Positions 33,913 through 42,829 of a DNA stretch of 64,000 nucleotides are shown here, piece after piece (within the stretch, counting starts at the first letter, position 1; every line of letters begins with the position of its first letter). The position numbers were made by a program, and so were the translations under genes. The stretch covers positions 4,540,001 to 4,604,000 of the forward strand of contig NZ_CP053346.1 in the NCBI RefSeq assembly GCF_013113735.1. The letters are read 5' to 3'. This stretch comes from Sphingomonas sp. AP4-R1 (GTDB lineage: Bacteria; Pseudomonadota; Alphaproteobacteria; Sphingomonadales; Sphingomonadaceae). A model generated the notes under the pieces. It was not told the DNA's origin. It ran no database searches and saw nothing but the letters and a program-made list of their open reading frames with translations.

Positions 33913-36612
33913 ATGCAGATCAGCCGCCGCGACACGATGAAATTGCTGGGCGCCACCGCCCTGCTGCCGACCGCCGCCATCGCCCGGCCCGGCACGGCGA
34001 CGGCATCGCCCGCGCCGCTCCACTGGCTGGAAGGTGACACCCCGCCACTTCAGCTCGGCCAGACGGTCGGGGTGGCCTGGCCGCGCGGCGCGCTGCCCAA
34101 ACGGTCGAGCTTCCGCGTCGATGGTGGCGGCAAGGAACTGCCCGCACAAAGCTGGGTGACGGCCACCTGGCCGGACGGCTCGGTCAAGTGGACCGCCCAC
34201 GCTCTGGAGGCGGGCGTCGGCGCCCCCGACATCATGATCCGTCCAGGCCGTTCCGCCGTCACCTCCGCCACTCCCGTCCGCGTCGAGGAGACACCCGACG
34301 CCATCCTGATCCGCATCGGCAGCCTGAGCTGGACGATCCCGCGCAGCGGCGACGTGCCGATCCGCTCCGCCACCCGCGCCGGCCGGCCGCTGATGGGCGC
34401 GCTCACGCTCGTCGGCAGCGTGCGCCCTGCGCTCGACGGTGCGCCCGTGCCGTTCACCGGCCATGTCGACAAAGCCGTGGTCGAGCAGAGCGGCCCCATC
34501 CGCGCGGTCGTGAAGCTCACCGGGATGCACGTGGCCGAAGGCGGCCGGCGCTGGCTGCCCTTCACCGTGCGCCTCTATGCCTATGCGGGCGCGAACCATC
34601 TGCGGATCGTCCACAGCTTCGTCTTCGACGGGGAGCCTGCGAAGGACTTCCTCTCCTCGCTGGGTCTGCGCGCGGCGGTGCCGATGCGCGGCGCCCCGCA
34701 TGACCGCCACGTCCGCTTCGCCAGCGACGGACCGATCTTCGCCGAGGCGGTGCGCCCGATCACCGGCCTGCGCCGCGATCCGGGCGCCGCCTATCGCGAG
34801 GCGCAGATCGCCGGCCGCGCGATCCCCGATCTGGCCGGCATGAGCAAGCCGGTGCGCGAAGGCCTCGACATGATCCCGACGTGGGGCGACTTCACGCTGG
34901 AGCAGGCCAATGCCGACGGCTTCCGCATCGAGAAGCGCACGGCGGACGGCTTTGCGTGGATCGCGGCCCGATCGGGCAAGCGCGCGCCGGGCCTCGCTTA
35001 TGTCGGCAGCCCCACCGGCGGCGTTGCGATCGCGCAGCGCTGGTTCTGGCAGCGCCACCCGAGCGCGCTGGCGATCCGGAATGCCGCGAGCGACGAAGCC
35101 AGCCTCACCGCCTGGCTCTGGTCACCCGAAGCGCCGCCGATGGATCTGCGCACCTATCGCGGCGTGCTGGGCATGGAAGGCTATGCCGCGCAGAACCATG
35201 CGCTCGACGTCACCTACGAGGATTACGAGCCCGGCTGGGACAGCGCGATCGGCATCGGCCGCACCAACGAACTGACTCTCTGGGCGCTCGATGCGACGCC
35301 CGCCAGCGACGACATCACCGCCATGGCGCACGCCAATGCGCTGCCGCCCCAGTTGATGGCCGATCCCGCGCATCTGCACGCCGCGCAGATCTTCGGCGAC
35401 TGGGCGCTCCCCGATCGATCGACCCCGAACCGGAAAATCGTCGAGGATCAGCTCGCCAACCTCGTCGACTTCTACGCGAACGAGGTCGAGCAGCGATCCT
35501 GGTACGGCTTCTGGGATCATGGCGACGTGATGCACACCTATGATGGGGATCGCCATGTCTGGCGCTACGACATAGGCGGCTTCGCGTGGGACAATAGCGA
35601 GCTGTCGCCCGATCTGTGGCTCTGGCTGCAGGCGCTCCGCACCGGCAAGGCGCAGGTCTGGCGGCTGGCCGAGGCGATGACGCGCCACACGTCGGAGGTG
35701 GACACCTATCATCTCGGCCGCTTCACCGGGCTCGGCACGCGCCACGGCGTCCAGCACTGGAGCGACAGTTCCAAGCAGCCGCGCGTCAGCAACGCCAATT
35801 ATCGCCGCATCTATTATTACCTCACCGCCGACGATCGCATGGGCGATATCCTGCGCGATCTGCTGACCTCGGATCAGACGCTGGAGCATGTCGAGATCGG
35901 CCGGAAGATCCCGAACGCCAAGCCTTATGCCGGCCCGCCCGGCACGATCGACATGGGCTTCGGCCCGAGCTGGACCGCTTATGCCGCGGCCTGGCTCACC
36001 GAATGGGAGCGGACCGGCGATACGCGCTGGCGCGACCGGCTGCTGGCCGGCATGACGACCATCCCCAAGCTGCCCCACGGCTGGATGACGGGGTCGGGCG
36101 TCTATGATCTCAAGACGGGCCGTTTCCTTTCCGGCGACGGCAAGGTCCACTTCCAGCATCTGACGGCGGTGTTCGGCGCGGTCGAGGTCAATTCCGAGCT
36201 GATCCAGCTGATCGATCTGCCCGCCTACAAGGCGACGTGGCTCGATTATTGCCGCTGGTTCAATGCGCCCAAGGCCGATTACATCGCCAAGTTCGGCGAG
36301 CCGTTCGGTGCGCGCAATCTACGGGAAAGCTATGCCCGGCTCACCGCCTATGCCGCGCATGCGACGCACGACCGCGCCCTCGAAGACCGCTCCACGCAGG
36401 AATTCTTCTCCGGCGATCAGGGCCTCGGCACCTGGACCGGCGATCCCCGCCACACGGTAGCTGGCGTGATCGAATGGCCGTCCGTCTCCACCAACGCCGC
36501 CTCCCAATGGGGATTGGCCGCGATCCAGATGCTGGCGCTGGTGCCTGAAGCGATCGACCGCGCCACCATTCCACCGCACCACAGCTCCGCGCAGGAACCG
36601 CGCGGCGCCTGA
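33913..36612 (+). CDS. YetA/PcRGLX-like exo-rhamnogalacturonan lyase (PL26-type), Tat-exported
   Basis: An 899-residue protein. ATG 33913 with GAGGATC upstream. Residues 1-24 carry a twin-arginine signal (SRRDTMKLLGATALLPTAAIA), so it is exported folded. Three parts follow: an N-terminal beta domain (~40-300, TVGVAWPRGALPK), a central domain, and an alpha-helical toroid (~500-880) with the diagnostic stretch WYGFWDHGDVMHTYDGDRHV and later YDIGGFAWDNSE. This is the PcRGLX/YetA family, whose Penicillium member (PL26) removes unsaturated disaccharides from the end of rhamnogalacturonan I. It complements the endo-acting PL11. Family assignment is firm; lyase activity is likely. Confidence 0.85.
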   Translation: MQISRRDTMKLLGATALLPTAAIARPGTATASPAPLHWLEGDTPPLQLGQTVGVAWPRGALPKRSSFRVDGGGKELPAQSWVTATWPDGSVKWTAHALEAGVGAPDIMIRPGRSAVTSATPVRVEETPDAILIRIGSLSWTIPRSGDVPIRSATRAGRPLMGALTLVGSVRPALDGAPVPFTGHVDKAVVEQSGPIRAVVKLTGMHVAEGGRRWLPFTVRLYAYAGANHLRIVHSFVFDGEPAKDFLSSLGLRAAVPMRGAPHDRHVRFASDGPIFAEAVRPITGLRRDPGAAYREAQIAGRAIPDLAGMSKPVREGLDMIPTWGDFTLEQANADGFRIEKRTADGFAWIAARSGKRAPGLAYVGSPTGGVAIAQRWFWQRHPSALAIRNAASDEASLTAWLWSPEAPPMDLRTYRGVLGMEGYAAQNHALDVTYEDYEPGWDSAIGIGRTNELTLWALDATPASDDITAMAHANALPPQLMADPAHLHAAQIFGDWALPDRSTPNRKIVEDQLANLVDFYANEVEQRSWYGFWDHGDVMHTYDGDRHVWRYDIGGFAWDNSELSPDLWLWLQALRTGKAQVWRLAEAMTRHTSEVDTYHLGRFTGLGTRHGVQHWSDSSKQPRVSNANYRRIYYYLTADDRMGDILRDLLTSDQTLEHVEIGRKIPNAKPYAGPPGTIDMGFGPSWTAYAAAWLTEWERTGDTRWRDRLLAGMTTIPKLPHGWMTGSGVYDLKTGRFLSGDGKVHFQHLTAVFGAVEVNSELIQLIDLPAYKATWLDYCRWFNAPKADYIAKFGEPFGARNLRESYARLTAYAAHATHDRALEDRSTQEFFSGDQGLGTWTGDPRHTVAGVIEWPSVSTNAASQWGLAAIQMLALVPEAIDRATIPPHHSSAQEPRGA

Positions 36613-36617
36613 CGACC

Positions 36618-36683
36618 GGGCGAAGGCCCACGAAACCGGATCGCGGCGTCACGGCGCATGCCGTGGCGCCACTCCCTTCGCCC
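36618..36683 (+). terminator. Nested hairpin at the end of the rhamnogalacturonan locus
   Basis: An outer 9-bp stem GGGCGAAGG (36618-36626) / CCTTCGCCC (36675-36683) encloses a second 11-bp stem GGCGTCACGGC (36645) / GCCGTGGCGCC (ending 36670) with loop GCAT and one G-U pair. The position right after the last stop codon supports a terminator. Confidence 0.6.
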
Positions 36684-36730
36684 ACGGTTCGCACAGAGCC
36701 CCGACGCCCACATTCGGCGGCGGGGTCGAG

Positions 36731-36759
36731 TTGACAACCCGCCGCGCACCCCATACCGC
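36731..36759 (+). promoter_or_regulatory. Sigma-70-like promoter of the PepSY/siderophore operon
   Basis: TTGACA at 36731-36736 and TACCGC at 36754-36759, 17 bases apart; the -10 box is weak. The Fur-box-like sequence just downstream would cover the transcription start. Confidence 0.5.
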
Positions 36760-36761
36760 GC

Positions 36762-36780
36762 TAATGAGAATTGATATCAA
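36762..36780 (+). promoter_or_regulatory. Putative Fur box upstream of PepSY protein
   Basis: TAATGAGAATTGATATCAA resembles the Fur consensus GATAATGATAATCATTATC. It directly follows the promoter-like sequence and lies about 20 bases before the start codon, so iron-dependent repression is likely. Confidence 0.65.
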
Positions 36781-36799
36781 CGCGCCGGCTTAATTTCCC

Positions 36800-37966
36800 A
36801 TGAAGAGTTCTTCGATCCGCGCGTGGTACGTCGTGCACAAATGGACCAGTCTGGTCTGCACCCTGTTCCTGCTGATGCTGTGCATCACCGGCCTGCCCCT
36901 GATCTTCAAGGACGAGATCGATCGTCTGGGCGGCAAGAGCCTGCAGTTCGGAATGCCGGGGGTCGGCTCGTCCGGCACCGCTCATGGGCTCCTGCCGCTC
37001 GATACCATGATGGCCAAGGCGCTTGCCGCGCGGCCCGGCGAAGTGCCGCTGTTCATGGCATTCGACAACGATCAGCCTTCGATGACGATCACCACCGGCC
37101 CGCGACCCAACTCTCCGGGTTCGGAGATGACGATCCAGGTGTTCGACCGATCGACCGGCAGATTGCTGGGCAAGGAGGATGGCAGCGGCGTGATGGCCTT
37201 CCTGCTCAAACTGCACACCGACATGTTCCTGGGCCTGCCGGGCATGCTGTTCCTTGGCGCGATGGGCGTGCTGTTCACCGCCGCGCTCGTGTCCGGCGTG
37301 GTGCTGTATGCGCCGTTCATGCGGAAGCTTGCGTTCGGCACGCTCCGGACGTCGCGCAGCGCGCGGCTGAAGTGGCTCGATTATCATAACCTGCTCGGCA
37401 TCGTCGCGCTGGCATGGATGACGGTGGTGGGTGTCACCGGCGTGATCAACACGCTGGAAAAGCCGATCAACGCCTTGTGGCAGCGGAACGAACTGGCGGA
37501 GATGACCCGCCAATATGCCGACAAGGGTGCGCTGCCGCCCGCGCGTTACGGCTCGCTGGACAAGGCGATGGCGGAAGCGCGCAAGGTGCTGCCCGGCAAC
37601 AATCCGCAGTTCATCGGCTTTCCCGGCGGTCGCTTCAGCTCCAAACATCATTATGCCGTGTTCTTCCAGGGCGACACGCCGCTGACCGAGCGCCTGCTGA
37701 CCCCCGCTTTGATCGACGCCGAAACCGGCGCCTTCACCGCGGCGCGGACGATGCCGTGGTACAACAAGTCGCTCTCGCTCTCGCGTCCGCTGCATTTCGG
37801 CGATTATGGCGGCCTGCCGCTCAAATTGCTGTGGGCCGTGCTGGACCTGTTCACGATCGTGATCCTGATCACCGGGCTCTACCTGTGGCTCGGCAAGCGC
37901 CGCGCCTCCTCGGCCGCGCATGTCCGCGAAGTCGAGACGGGCGGGATCGCGGTGCCGGCCGAATGA
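36800..37966 (+). CDS. PepSY-associated TM helix protein (iron/siderophore uptake)
   Basis: A 388-residue inner-membrane protein with four TM helices: ~10-34 (WTSLVCTLFLLMLCITGLPL), ~155-180, ~200-220 and ~340-360 (ILITGLYLWLGKRR). Two PepSY-type periplasmic domains lie between them. The histidines in VHKWTSL, LLKLHTDMF and LDYHNLLG line up with the PiuB/FpvG-type family, which is thought to reduce ferric siderophores or act as a heme-containing redox protein in the inner membrane. It is the first gene of a Fur-box operon with a small TM protein and a siderophore receptor, which supports an iron role. Confidence 0.88.
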   Translation: MKSSSIRAWYVVHKWTSLVCTLFLLMLCITGLPLIFKDEIDRLGGKSLQFGMPGVGSSGTAHGLLPLDTMMAKALAARPGEVPLFMAFDNDQPSMTITTGPRPNSPGSEMTIQVFDRSTGRLLGKEDGSGVMAFLLKLHTDMFLGLPGMLFLGAMGVLFTAALVSGVVLYAPFMRKLAFGTLRTSRSARLKWLDYHNLLGIVALAWMTVVGVTGVINTLEKPINALWQRNELAEMTRQYADKGALPPARYGSLDKAMAEARKVLPGNNPQFIGFPGGRFSSKHHYAVFFQGDTPLTERLLTPALIDAETGAFTAARTMPWYNKSLSLSRPLHFGDYGGLPLKLLWAVLDLFTIVILITGLYLWLGKRRASSAAHVREVETGGIAVPAE

Positions 37967-38154
37967 CGCGGCGCACGCCCTCCGGACAGAGCCTTCGGAC
38001 GATCTTCGCGGCCCCGCTGGCCATCGCCTTGCTGAGCGTGGTGGCGCTGGTCGCGGCGCTCACCGGCGACGGGTGGCGCGATGCGCTTTCGTGGGTCGGG
38101 CTGGCCGTACCGATCCTGACGGTCGCGTGGGCGATGAAGGCCCGCCGGACCTGA
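37963..38154 (+). CDS. Small two-helix membrane protein of the siderophore operon
   Basis: A 63-residue protein whose ATG overlaps the PepSY stop (ATGA). Two hydrophobic helices (IFAAPLAIALLSVVALVAAL and WVGLAVPILTVAWAM) with a short GDGWRDAL loop. Small proteins of this layout commonly accompany PepSY-TM proteins and TonB-dependent siderophore receptors. Likely a structural or assembly partner of the PepSY protein; no motif identifies a function. Confidence 0.75.
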   Translation: MTRRTPSGQSLRTIFAAPLAIALLSVVALVAALTGDGWRDALSWVGLAVPILTVAWAMKARRT

Positions 38155-38200
38155 ACGATATCGCGCGCGGCCACCGCGTGCCCAAAAAAGGGACTTATCT

Positions 38201-40411
38201 GTGATCCATAGCCGTCGCCGCATCGCCCTGGGCCTTACGATCGGCACCTCCGCTCTGGCCCTGGCCTTTCCGGCTTACGCGCAGGCCGCGAACTCCGAAG
38301 GACGCGAGGAGGAAATCCTCGTGACCGCGCAGAAAGCGAACCAGACCGGCGTGACGCACGCGGGCAAGATCGGCGTCCTCGGCGACAAGCCGGCCGAGGA
38401 CGTGCCGTTCGCGGTCAAGAGCTACAATTCCGCGCTGATCCTGAACCAGCAGCCCCAGACGCTCGGCCAGGTGCTCGATAACGATCCGTCGATCCGCACC
38501 AGCTACGGCTTCGGCAATGCCGCCGAGCAGTTCGTGATCCGTGGCTTCGCGCTGGCGGGCGACGATATCGGGTTCGATGGCCTCTATGGTATCACCCCTC
38601 GCCAGCTGATCGCGCCCGAACTCTATGATTCTGTCCAGGTGCTCAACGGATCGAGCGCCTTCCTCAACGGCGCCGCTCCGGGCGGCACCGGCATCGGCGG
38701 CAGCGTCAACCTCCTTCCCAAACGCGCGGGCAAAACGCCGCTGACCCGGCTGACCGCGAACTACACCTCCAGCGCGCACTTCGGCGGCAGCTTCGATGTC
38801 AGCCGCCGCTTCGGCGCCGGCGGCGAATGGGGGGTGCGCGTCAATGGCGCGGCCCGGCGCGGCGACGTGGGCATCGATGACGAATTCCGCAGCGCCTATC
38901 TGCTCGGCGGCGCGATCGACTACAATAACGGCCCGCTGCGCCTCTCGCTGGATCTCGCCTACCAGAAGGTGCGCGTGAACCAGCTCCGCCCCAAGCTGAC
39001 GCTGCCGGCCGCGATCACCGTGATCCCGCGCGTGCCGAAGGCGAGCACCAATTACGGCCAGCCTTATTACTTCACCAACCTGCGCGACATTTACGGCCAG
39101 TTCCGCGCCGAATATGATCTGTCGGACAATGCGATGGTCTATGCCGCCTTCGGCGCGCGCGACGGTTCCGAAAACGGCTTCTACAGCACGCTCTCCCTGC
39201 TCAACGCGACGACGGGCGCGGCGTCCGTCTCGGGATCGCTCATCCCCCGCACCGACAATAACGAAGCCGCGCAAGCCGGCCTGCGCGTGAAGCTCGCCGC
39301 CGGCGGGGTGACTCACGAATTCAACATCGGCGGGTCGATGAACTGGCTCGTGAACCGCAACGCCTTCGAATTCTATGCGGTCTCCCCGGTCACCAATAAC
39401 ATCTACAATCCTGTCGTGGTCCCGAAGCCGAGCGCGGTCTCCTCGCGCGGCGGCAACATGGCCGATCCCTTCCCGATCTCGCGCACGCGCCTGACGAGCG
39501 CCTTCGCGTCGGACACGATCGGCGTCTGGGACGATCGCATCCTGCTGACCGGCGGCCTTCGCCTCCAGCAGATCGACGTGAAGACCTACGCCTCAAGCGC
39601 CATCCCTTTGCGCAACATTGCCGCAGGGCAACTCTCCGCCGAATATCGCAAGGACGCGATCACCCCGGTCGTCGGCCTCGTGGTGAAGCCGGTCGAGCAT
39701 GTATCGCTCTATGCGAACCGCATCGAGGCGCTGGTGCAGGGCGCGGCAGCCCCGGCGATGAGCGGCGGCTTCAACATCGTCAACGTCGGCGAGGTGCTGC
39801 CGCCCTACAAGTCGAAGCAATATGAGGTCGGCGGCAAGCTGACGTTCGACAAGGTCACCGCCAGCCTGGCCTTCTTTACCACCGAGCGGGCGACCCAGAT
39901 CCTGGAGCCCGTCGCGACCCCCGCCAACTCGGCCCGCTTCGTGGCGTCCGGCCGCCAGCGCAACAAGGGCATCGAACTCAGCGTCCAGGCGGAGCCGGTG
40001 AAGGGCGTGCGCATCATCACCGGCGGCTCCGTCATCGACGCTCGCCTGCGCCGCCAGACGAACGGCCTCAACGAGGGCAACAAGGTGGCCGGCGTGCCCG
40101 ACTATCTGATCAACGGAAACGTTGAATGGGATGTGCCGTTCATCCCGGCTCTCACGCTGACCAGCCGTGTGGTCCACACCGGCGAGCAGCCGGCCAACAA
40201 TAGCAACACGCTGTCGCTGCCGAGCTGGACCCGGTTCGATCTCGGGGCACGCTATGTCCTGCTGGTGAAGGACATGCCACTTACGCTGCGCGCGGGCGTC
40301 GATAACGTGGCGAACAAACGCTATTGGGCCTCCGCGTTCGACAATTCGCGGCCCGATCTGCTCCAGGGCGCTCCCCGCACCTACAAGCTGTCGGCCTCGA
40401 TCGACCTGTAG
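38201..40411 (+). CDS. TonB-dependent siderophore receptor
   Basis: A 736-residue receptor starting at GTG 38201, with AAAGGGAC upstream. Signal peptide ends PAYAQA, TonB box EEEILVTAQK. The plug has VPFAVKSYNSALILNQQPQT, NDPSIRTSYGFGNAAEQFVIRG and ELYDSVQVLNGSSAFLNG, the hallmark of the siderophore receptor family (FhuA/FhuE/FpvA type). Downstream barrel ends YKLSASIDL. It sits in the Fur-box operon behind PepSY and small TM proteins. It has no N-terminal STN domain, so it is not expected to signal through FecR. The siderophore is unknown. Confidence 0.9.
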   Translation: MIHSRRRIALGLTIGTSALALAFPAYAQAANSEGREEEILVTAQKANQTGVTHAGKIGVLGDKPAEDVPFAVKSYNSALILNQQPQTLGQVLDNDPSIRTSYGFGNAAEQFVIRGFALAGDDIGFDGLYGITPRQLIAPELYDSVQVLNGSSAFLNGAAPGGTGIGGSVNLLPKRAGKTPLTRLTANYTSSAHFGGSFDVSRRFGAGGEWGVRVNGAARRGDVGIDDEFRSAYLLGGAIDYNNGPLRLSLDLAYQKVRVNQLRPKLTLPAAITVIPRVPKASTNYGQPYYFTNLRDIYGQFRAEYDLSDNAMVYAAFGARDGSENGFYSTLSLLNATTGAASVSGSLIPRTDNNEAAQAGLRVKLAAGGVTHEFNIGGSMNWLVNRNAFEFYAVSPVTNNIYNPVVVPKPSAVSSRGGNMADPFPISRTRLTSAFASDTIGVWDDRILLTGGLRLQQIDVKTYASSAIPLRNIAAGQLSAEYRKDAITPVVGLVVKPVEHVSLYANRIEALVQGAAAPAMSGGFNIVNVGEVLPPYKSKQYEVGGKLTFDKVTASLAFFTTERATQILEPVATPANSARFVASGRQRNKGIELSVQAEPVKGVRIITGGSVIDARLRRQTNGLNEGNKVAGVPDYLINGNVEWDVPFIPALTLTSRVVHTGEQPANNSNTLSLPSWTRFDLGARYVLLVKDMPLTLRAGVDNVANKRYWASAFDNSRPDLLQGAPRTYKLSASIDL

Positions 40412-40436
40412 CCTGATTGTCGGTGGTGGAGCGGGT

Positions 40437-40452
40437 GGCGGGCAGCCCCGCC
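40437..40452 (+). terminator. GC-rich hairpin after the siderophore receptor
   Basis: GGCGGG / CCCGCC with loop CAGC, 26 bases after the receptor stop; GC-rich but no T-run. It may end the iron operon before the next gene. Confidence 0.35.
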
Positions 40453-40548
40453 CGTCAACGGGTAGCCCCCGACGGCGGATGCGCGGAAATCAGGCGGCAA
40501 TCGGAGAGCGCGACGGGATCGGTTCAGGTCGCGCCGCGTATCACTCCG

Positions 40549-42669
40549 ATGATGCGCCGTCTTTTCCTGTCCGCCGCCCTGCTCGCCAGCCTCCCGTCCA
40601 GCGTGGGAGCGGCCGAAGTCGCGCCTTTCGATCTGGCCGGGCCCGTCCTGCGCGTGATGGTGACGCATGACGGGCAGACGCTGCCGATCGATCAGGTGCC
40701 GCAGCTGGCGGCGGGCGACACGATCGCGGTTCGCGCCGATCTCCCGAAGGATCAGTCCGCGCATTACCTGCTCGTCACGGCATTCCTGCGCGGCTCCACC
40801 AATCCGCCGCCGGACAAATGGTTCTCGCAGTCCGAAACCTGGTCGAAGAAGGGGCGCAAGGGCGTATCGCTGGTCGTTCCCGAAGGCGCGCAACAGGTCA
40901 TGCTGTTTCTCGCACCGGAGACGGGCGGCGACTTCCCGACGCTCCGCAACGCCGTGCAGGGCAAACCCGGCGCCTTCGTGCGGGCCGCGCAGGATCTGGC
41001 CCAGGCCTCGCTGGATCGTCGGCGACTGGACACGTTTCTGGTGGCGGTGCGCAAGCCGATCGCAGGGGATCCGGATCGGCTGGAACGGATCACGCCGCTT
41101 CTCGCGCGCAGCCTGCAGATCAAGGTCAATGCCGATTGCCTGACGAAATCGCCCGAGCTTCAGGCCTCCTGCCTGCTGCAGAATCAGGACTCGCTCGTCC
41201 TCAATGACGGCCACACCAATGCGATCACCGATGCGCTCTCCGGGCCCGGCGTCGATCTCGCGCTGCAGCTGAGCGCGACGCCGCAGGGCGGTCTAGGCTA
41301 TTACAGTCCCTACATTGCCGCCGTGCGCGACATCATCGGCCTGTTCGGCTCGATCCACACCGCCAAATATCAATATATCCCCGCGCTCGCGACGCTCGAC
41401 GGCGATGCGATGAGGATGGTGCTCAACGCCGCCCCGTCCTTCCACAATCCCAAGTCGGTGCTGGTGGCGGCGCTCCCGATCGTCGCGCCCGTCCGGATAC
41501 CGCCGCTCGAAATCGCGGAGCCCGATCTGTCGGTCTGCGCGCAGGCGGACGAAATTCTGCTGCCGATCGCCGGCGCCCCGCTCGTCTATGCGACCCACTA
41601 CGCGCACGATCTGAGCCTGCGCGTCGCAATGCCGGACGGAGGCGCTCTCGATCTGCCCGCCGTTCCGGACGTCGAGCGCGGCGGCCTGGTCGTGAAGACG
41701 GGCGGCAAGATACCGATGGACCTAAAGGCCCCGATCAAGGCGACGATCCACGGCCTCTGGGGCTTCCAGCCGTTCGACGGCCCCGGCATCCGCCTCCAGC
41801 CCGCCCGTGCCGGCACATGGCGCTTGGCATCCGGCGCGGATCCGGCGCGGCGGGACGGCAATGTCGAGCTGGTCGGCGGGGCCGCCGCCTGCGTCACGCG
41901 GGTCGAAATCGGGGACGACAATGGCCGGGTCGTCAACTGGAAGCGGCTCGCGCCGGATCGGATCACGGTCGCGCTGGGGGATGATCGACGCGCGGGCGCT
42001 GCGATCGTCGTCCGCGGCCCTGCGGGTTTCGATCCCGACAAGATCGTGATGGCCGGCGCCCCGCAACCGGCCCGTTTCTCCGCCACTGTCATCGCCCGCC
42101 ATCTCGAACGCCCGCCGCAGACCACGCCGGTCCCGATCCTGCTGGACGGGAACGATCAGGTGCCCGCAGACGCCACGCTCCGCATCTCGCTTCGCGCGGC
42201 GGACGGAATGCGGTTCACCAGCCACGAAACCGTGGAGATCTCGGCCGGCGGCAGCGATGCCTCCGCCCTGCTCACCGTCGCCAAGGGTCTGACGATCGCC
42301 GACCCGCGGGTCGCGATCGCCACGATCCAGCCGGCGGCCATGCTCGGCTCGTCCGCGTTCGGGCCGCTGCGCGCACGGGTGGTGCATGATGGCGTGCCGG
42401 GCGACTGGCTCCCCATCGGCACGCTGGTACGCCTTCCCACGATCCAGCAATTGCGGTGCCCGGAGGATCAGGCCGCGCCGGCCTGCGAGCTTTCGGGGGA
42501 GAATCTCTTCCTGATCGGATCGGTTTCGGCGACGCCGGGCTTCGAAAATGCCGCCAGCGTTCCGGATGGCTATCCCGGCAATGCGATCCAGGTGCCGAGG
42601 CCCGCCGGCAAGAGCCTCTACGTCCGCTGGCACGACGATCCCGCCAGTACCGGGCGCCTGGGCCAATGA
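40549..42669 (+). CDS. Large exported protein of unknown function
   Basis: A 706-residue protein. Start ATG 40549 or 40552 is chosen because a good signal peptide follows (MRRLFLSAALLASLPSSVGA); no clear ribosome site is present and the frame stays open upstream to 40417. The mature part is predicted mostly beta: VLRVMVTHDGQTLPI, LAAGDTIAVRADLP, several repeated beta-sandwich-like segments (VEIGDDNGRVVNW, ARFSATVIARHL, VEISAGGSDASALL), and paired cysteines (KVNADCLTK/QASCLLQN; LRCPEDQAAPACELS). I do not recognise a family or enzyme motif. It follows an iron operon, but a hairpin separates them, so linkage is weak. Confidence 0.75.
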   Translation: MMRRLFLSAALLASLPSSVGAAEVAPFDLAGPVLRVMVTHDGQTLPIDQVPQLAAGDTIAVRADLPKDQSAHYLLVTAFLRGSTNPPPDKWFSQSETWSKKGRKGVSLVVPEGAQQVMLFLAPETGGDFPTLRNAVQGKPGAFVRAAQDLAQASLDRRRLDTFLVAVRKPIAGDPDRLERITPLLARSLQIKVNADCLTKSPELQASCLLQNQDSLVLNDGHTNAITDALSGPGVDLALQLSATPQGGLGYYSPYIAAVRDIIGLFGSIHTAKYQYIPALATLDGDAMRMVLNAAPSFHNPKSVLVAALPIVAPVRIPPLEIAEPDLSVCAQADEILLPIAGAPLVYATHYAHDLSLRVAMPDGGALDLPAVPDVERGGLVVKTGGKIPMDLKAPIKATIHGLWGFQPFDGPGIRLQPARAGTWRLASGADPARRDGNVELVGGAAACVTRVEIGDDNGRVVNWKRLAPDRITVALGDDRRAGAAIVVRGPAGFDPDKIVMAGAPQPARFSATVIARHLERPPQTTPVPILLDGNDQVPADATLRISLRAADGMRFTSHETVEISAGGSDASALLTVAKGLTIADPRVAIATIQPAAMLGSSAFGPLRARVVHDGVPGDWLPIGTLVRLPTIQQLRCPEDQAAPACELSGENLFLIGSVSATPGFENAASVPDGYPGNAIQVPRPAGKSLYVRWHDDPASTGRLGQ

Positions 42670-42730
42670 GCCCGGCGCCTCATGGCCTGATCCCGAGCGC
42701 ACTGTTTGACGGCTCGGCGTACTGAAAGGG

Positions 42731-42765
42731 GCGGTTATCGATCGATAACGAAGATCGACAACCGC
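42731..42765. terminator. Imperfect hairpin between convergent genes
   Basis: GCGGTTATCGATC / GATCGACAACCGC, 13 bp with one mismatch, 9-base loop, located between the convergent unknown gene and the Cys-phosphatase gene. Confidence 0.5.
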
Positions 42766-42829
42766 TTCCCAGGCCTTACCGACCGCGCCGTCCGAGGCGG
42801 CAGCGGCCTCCGCCCATTCCGCAGCCGCT

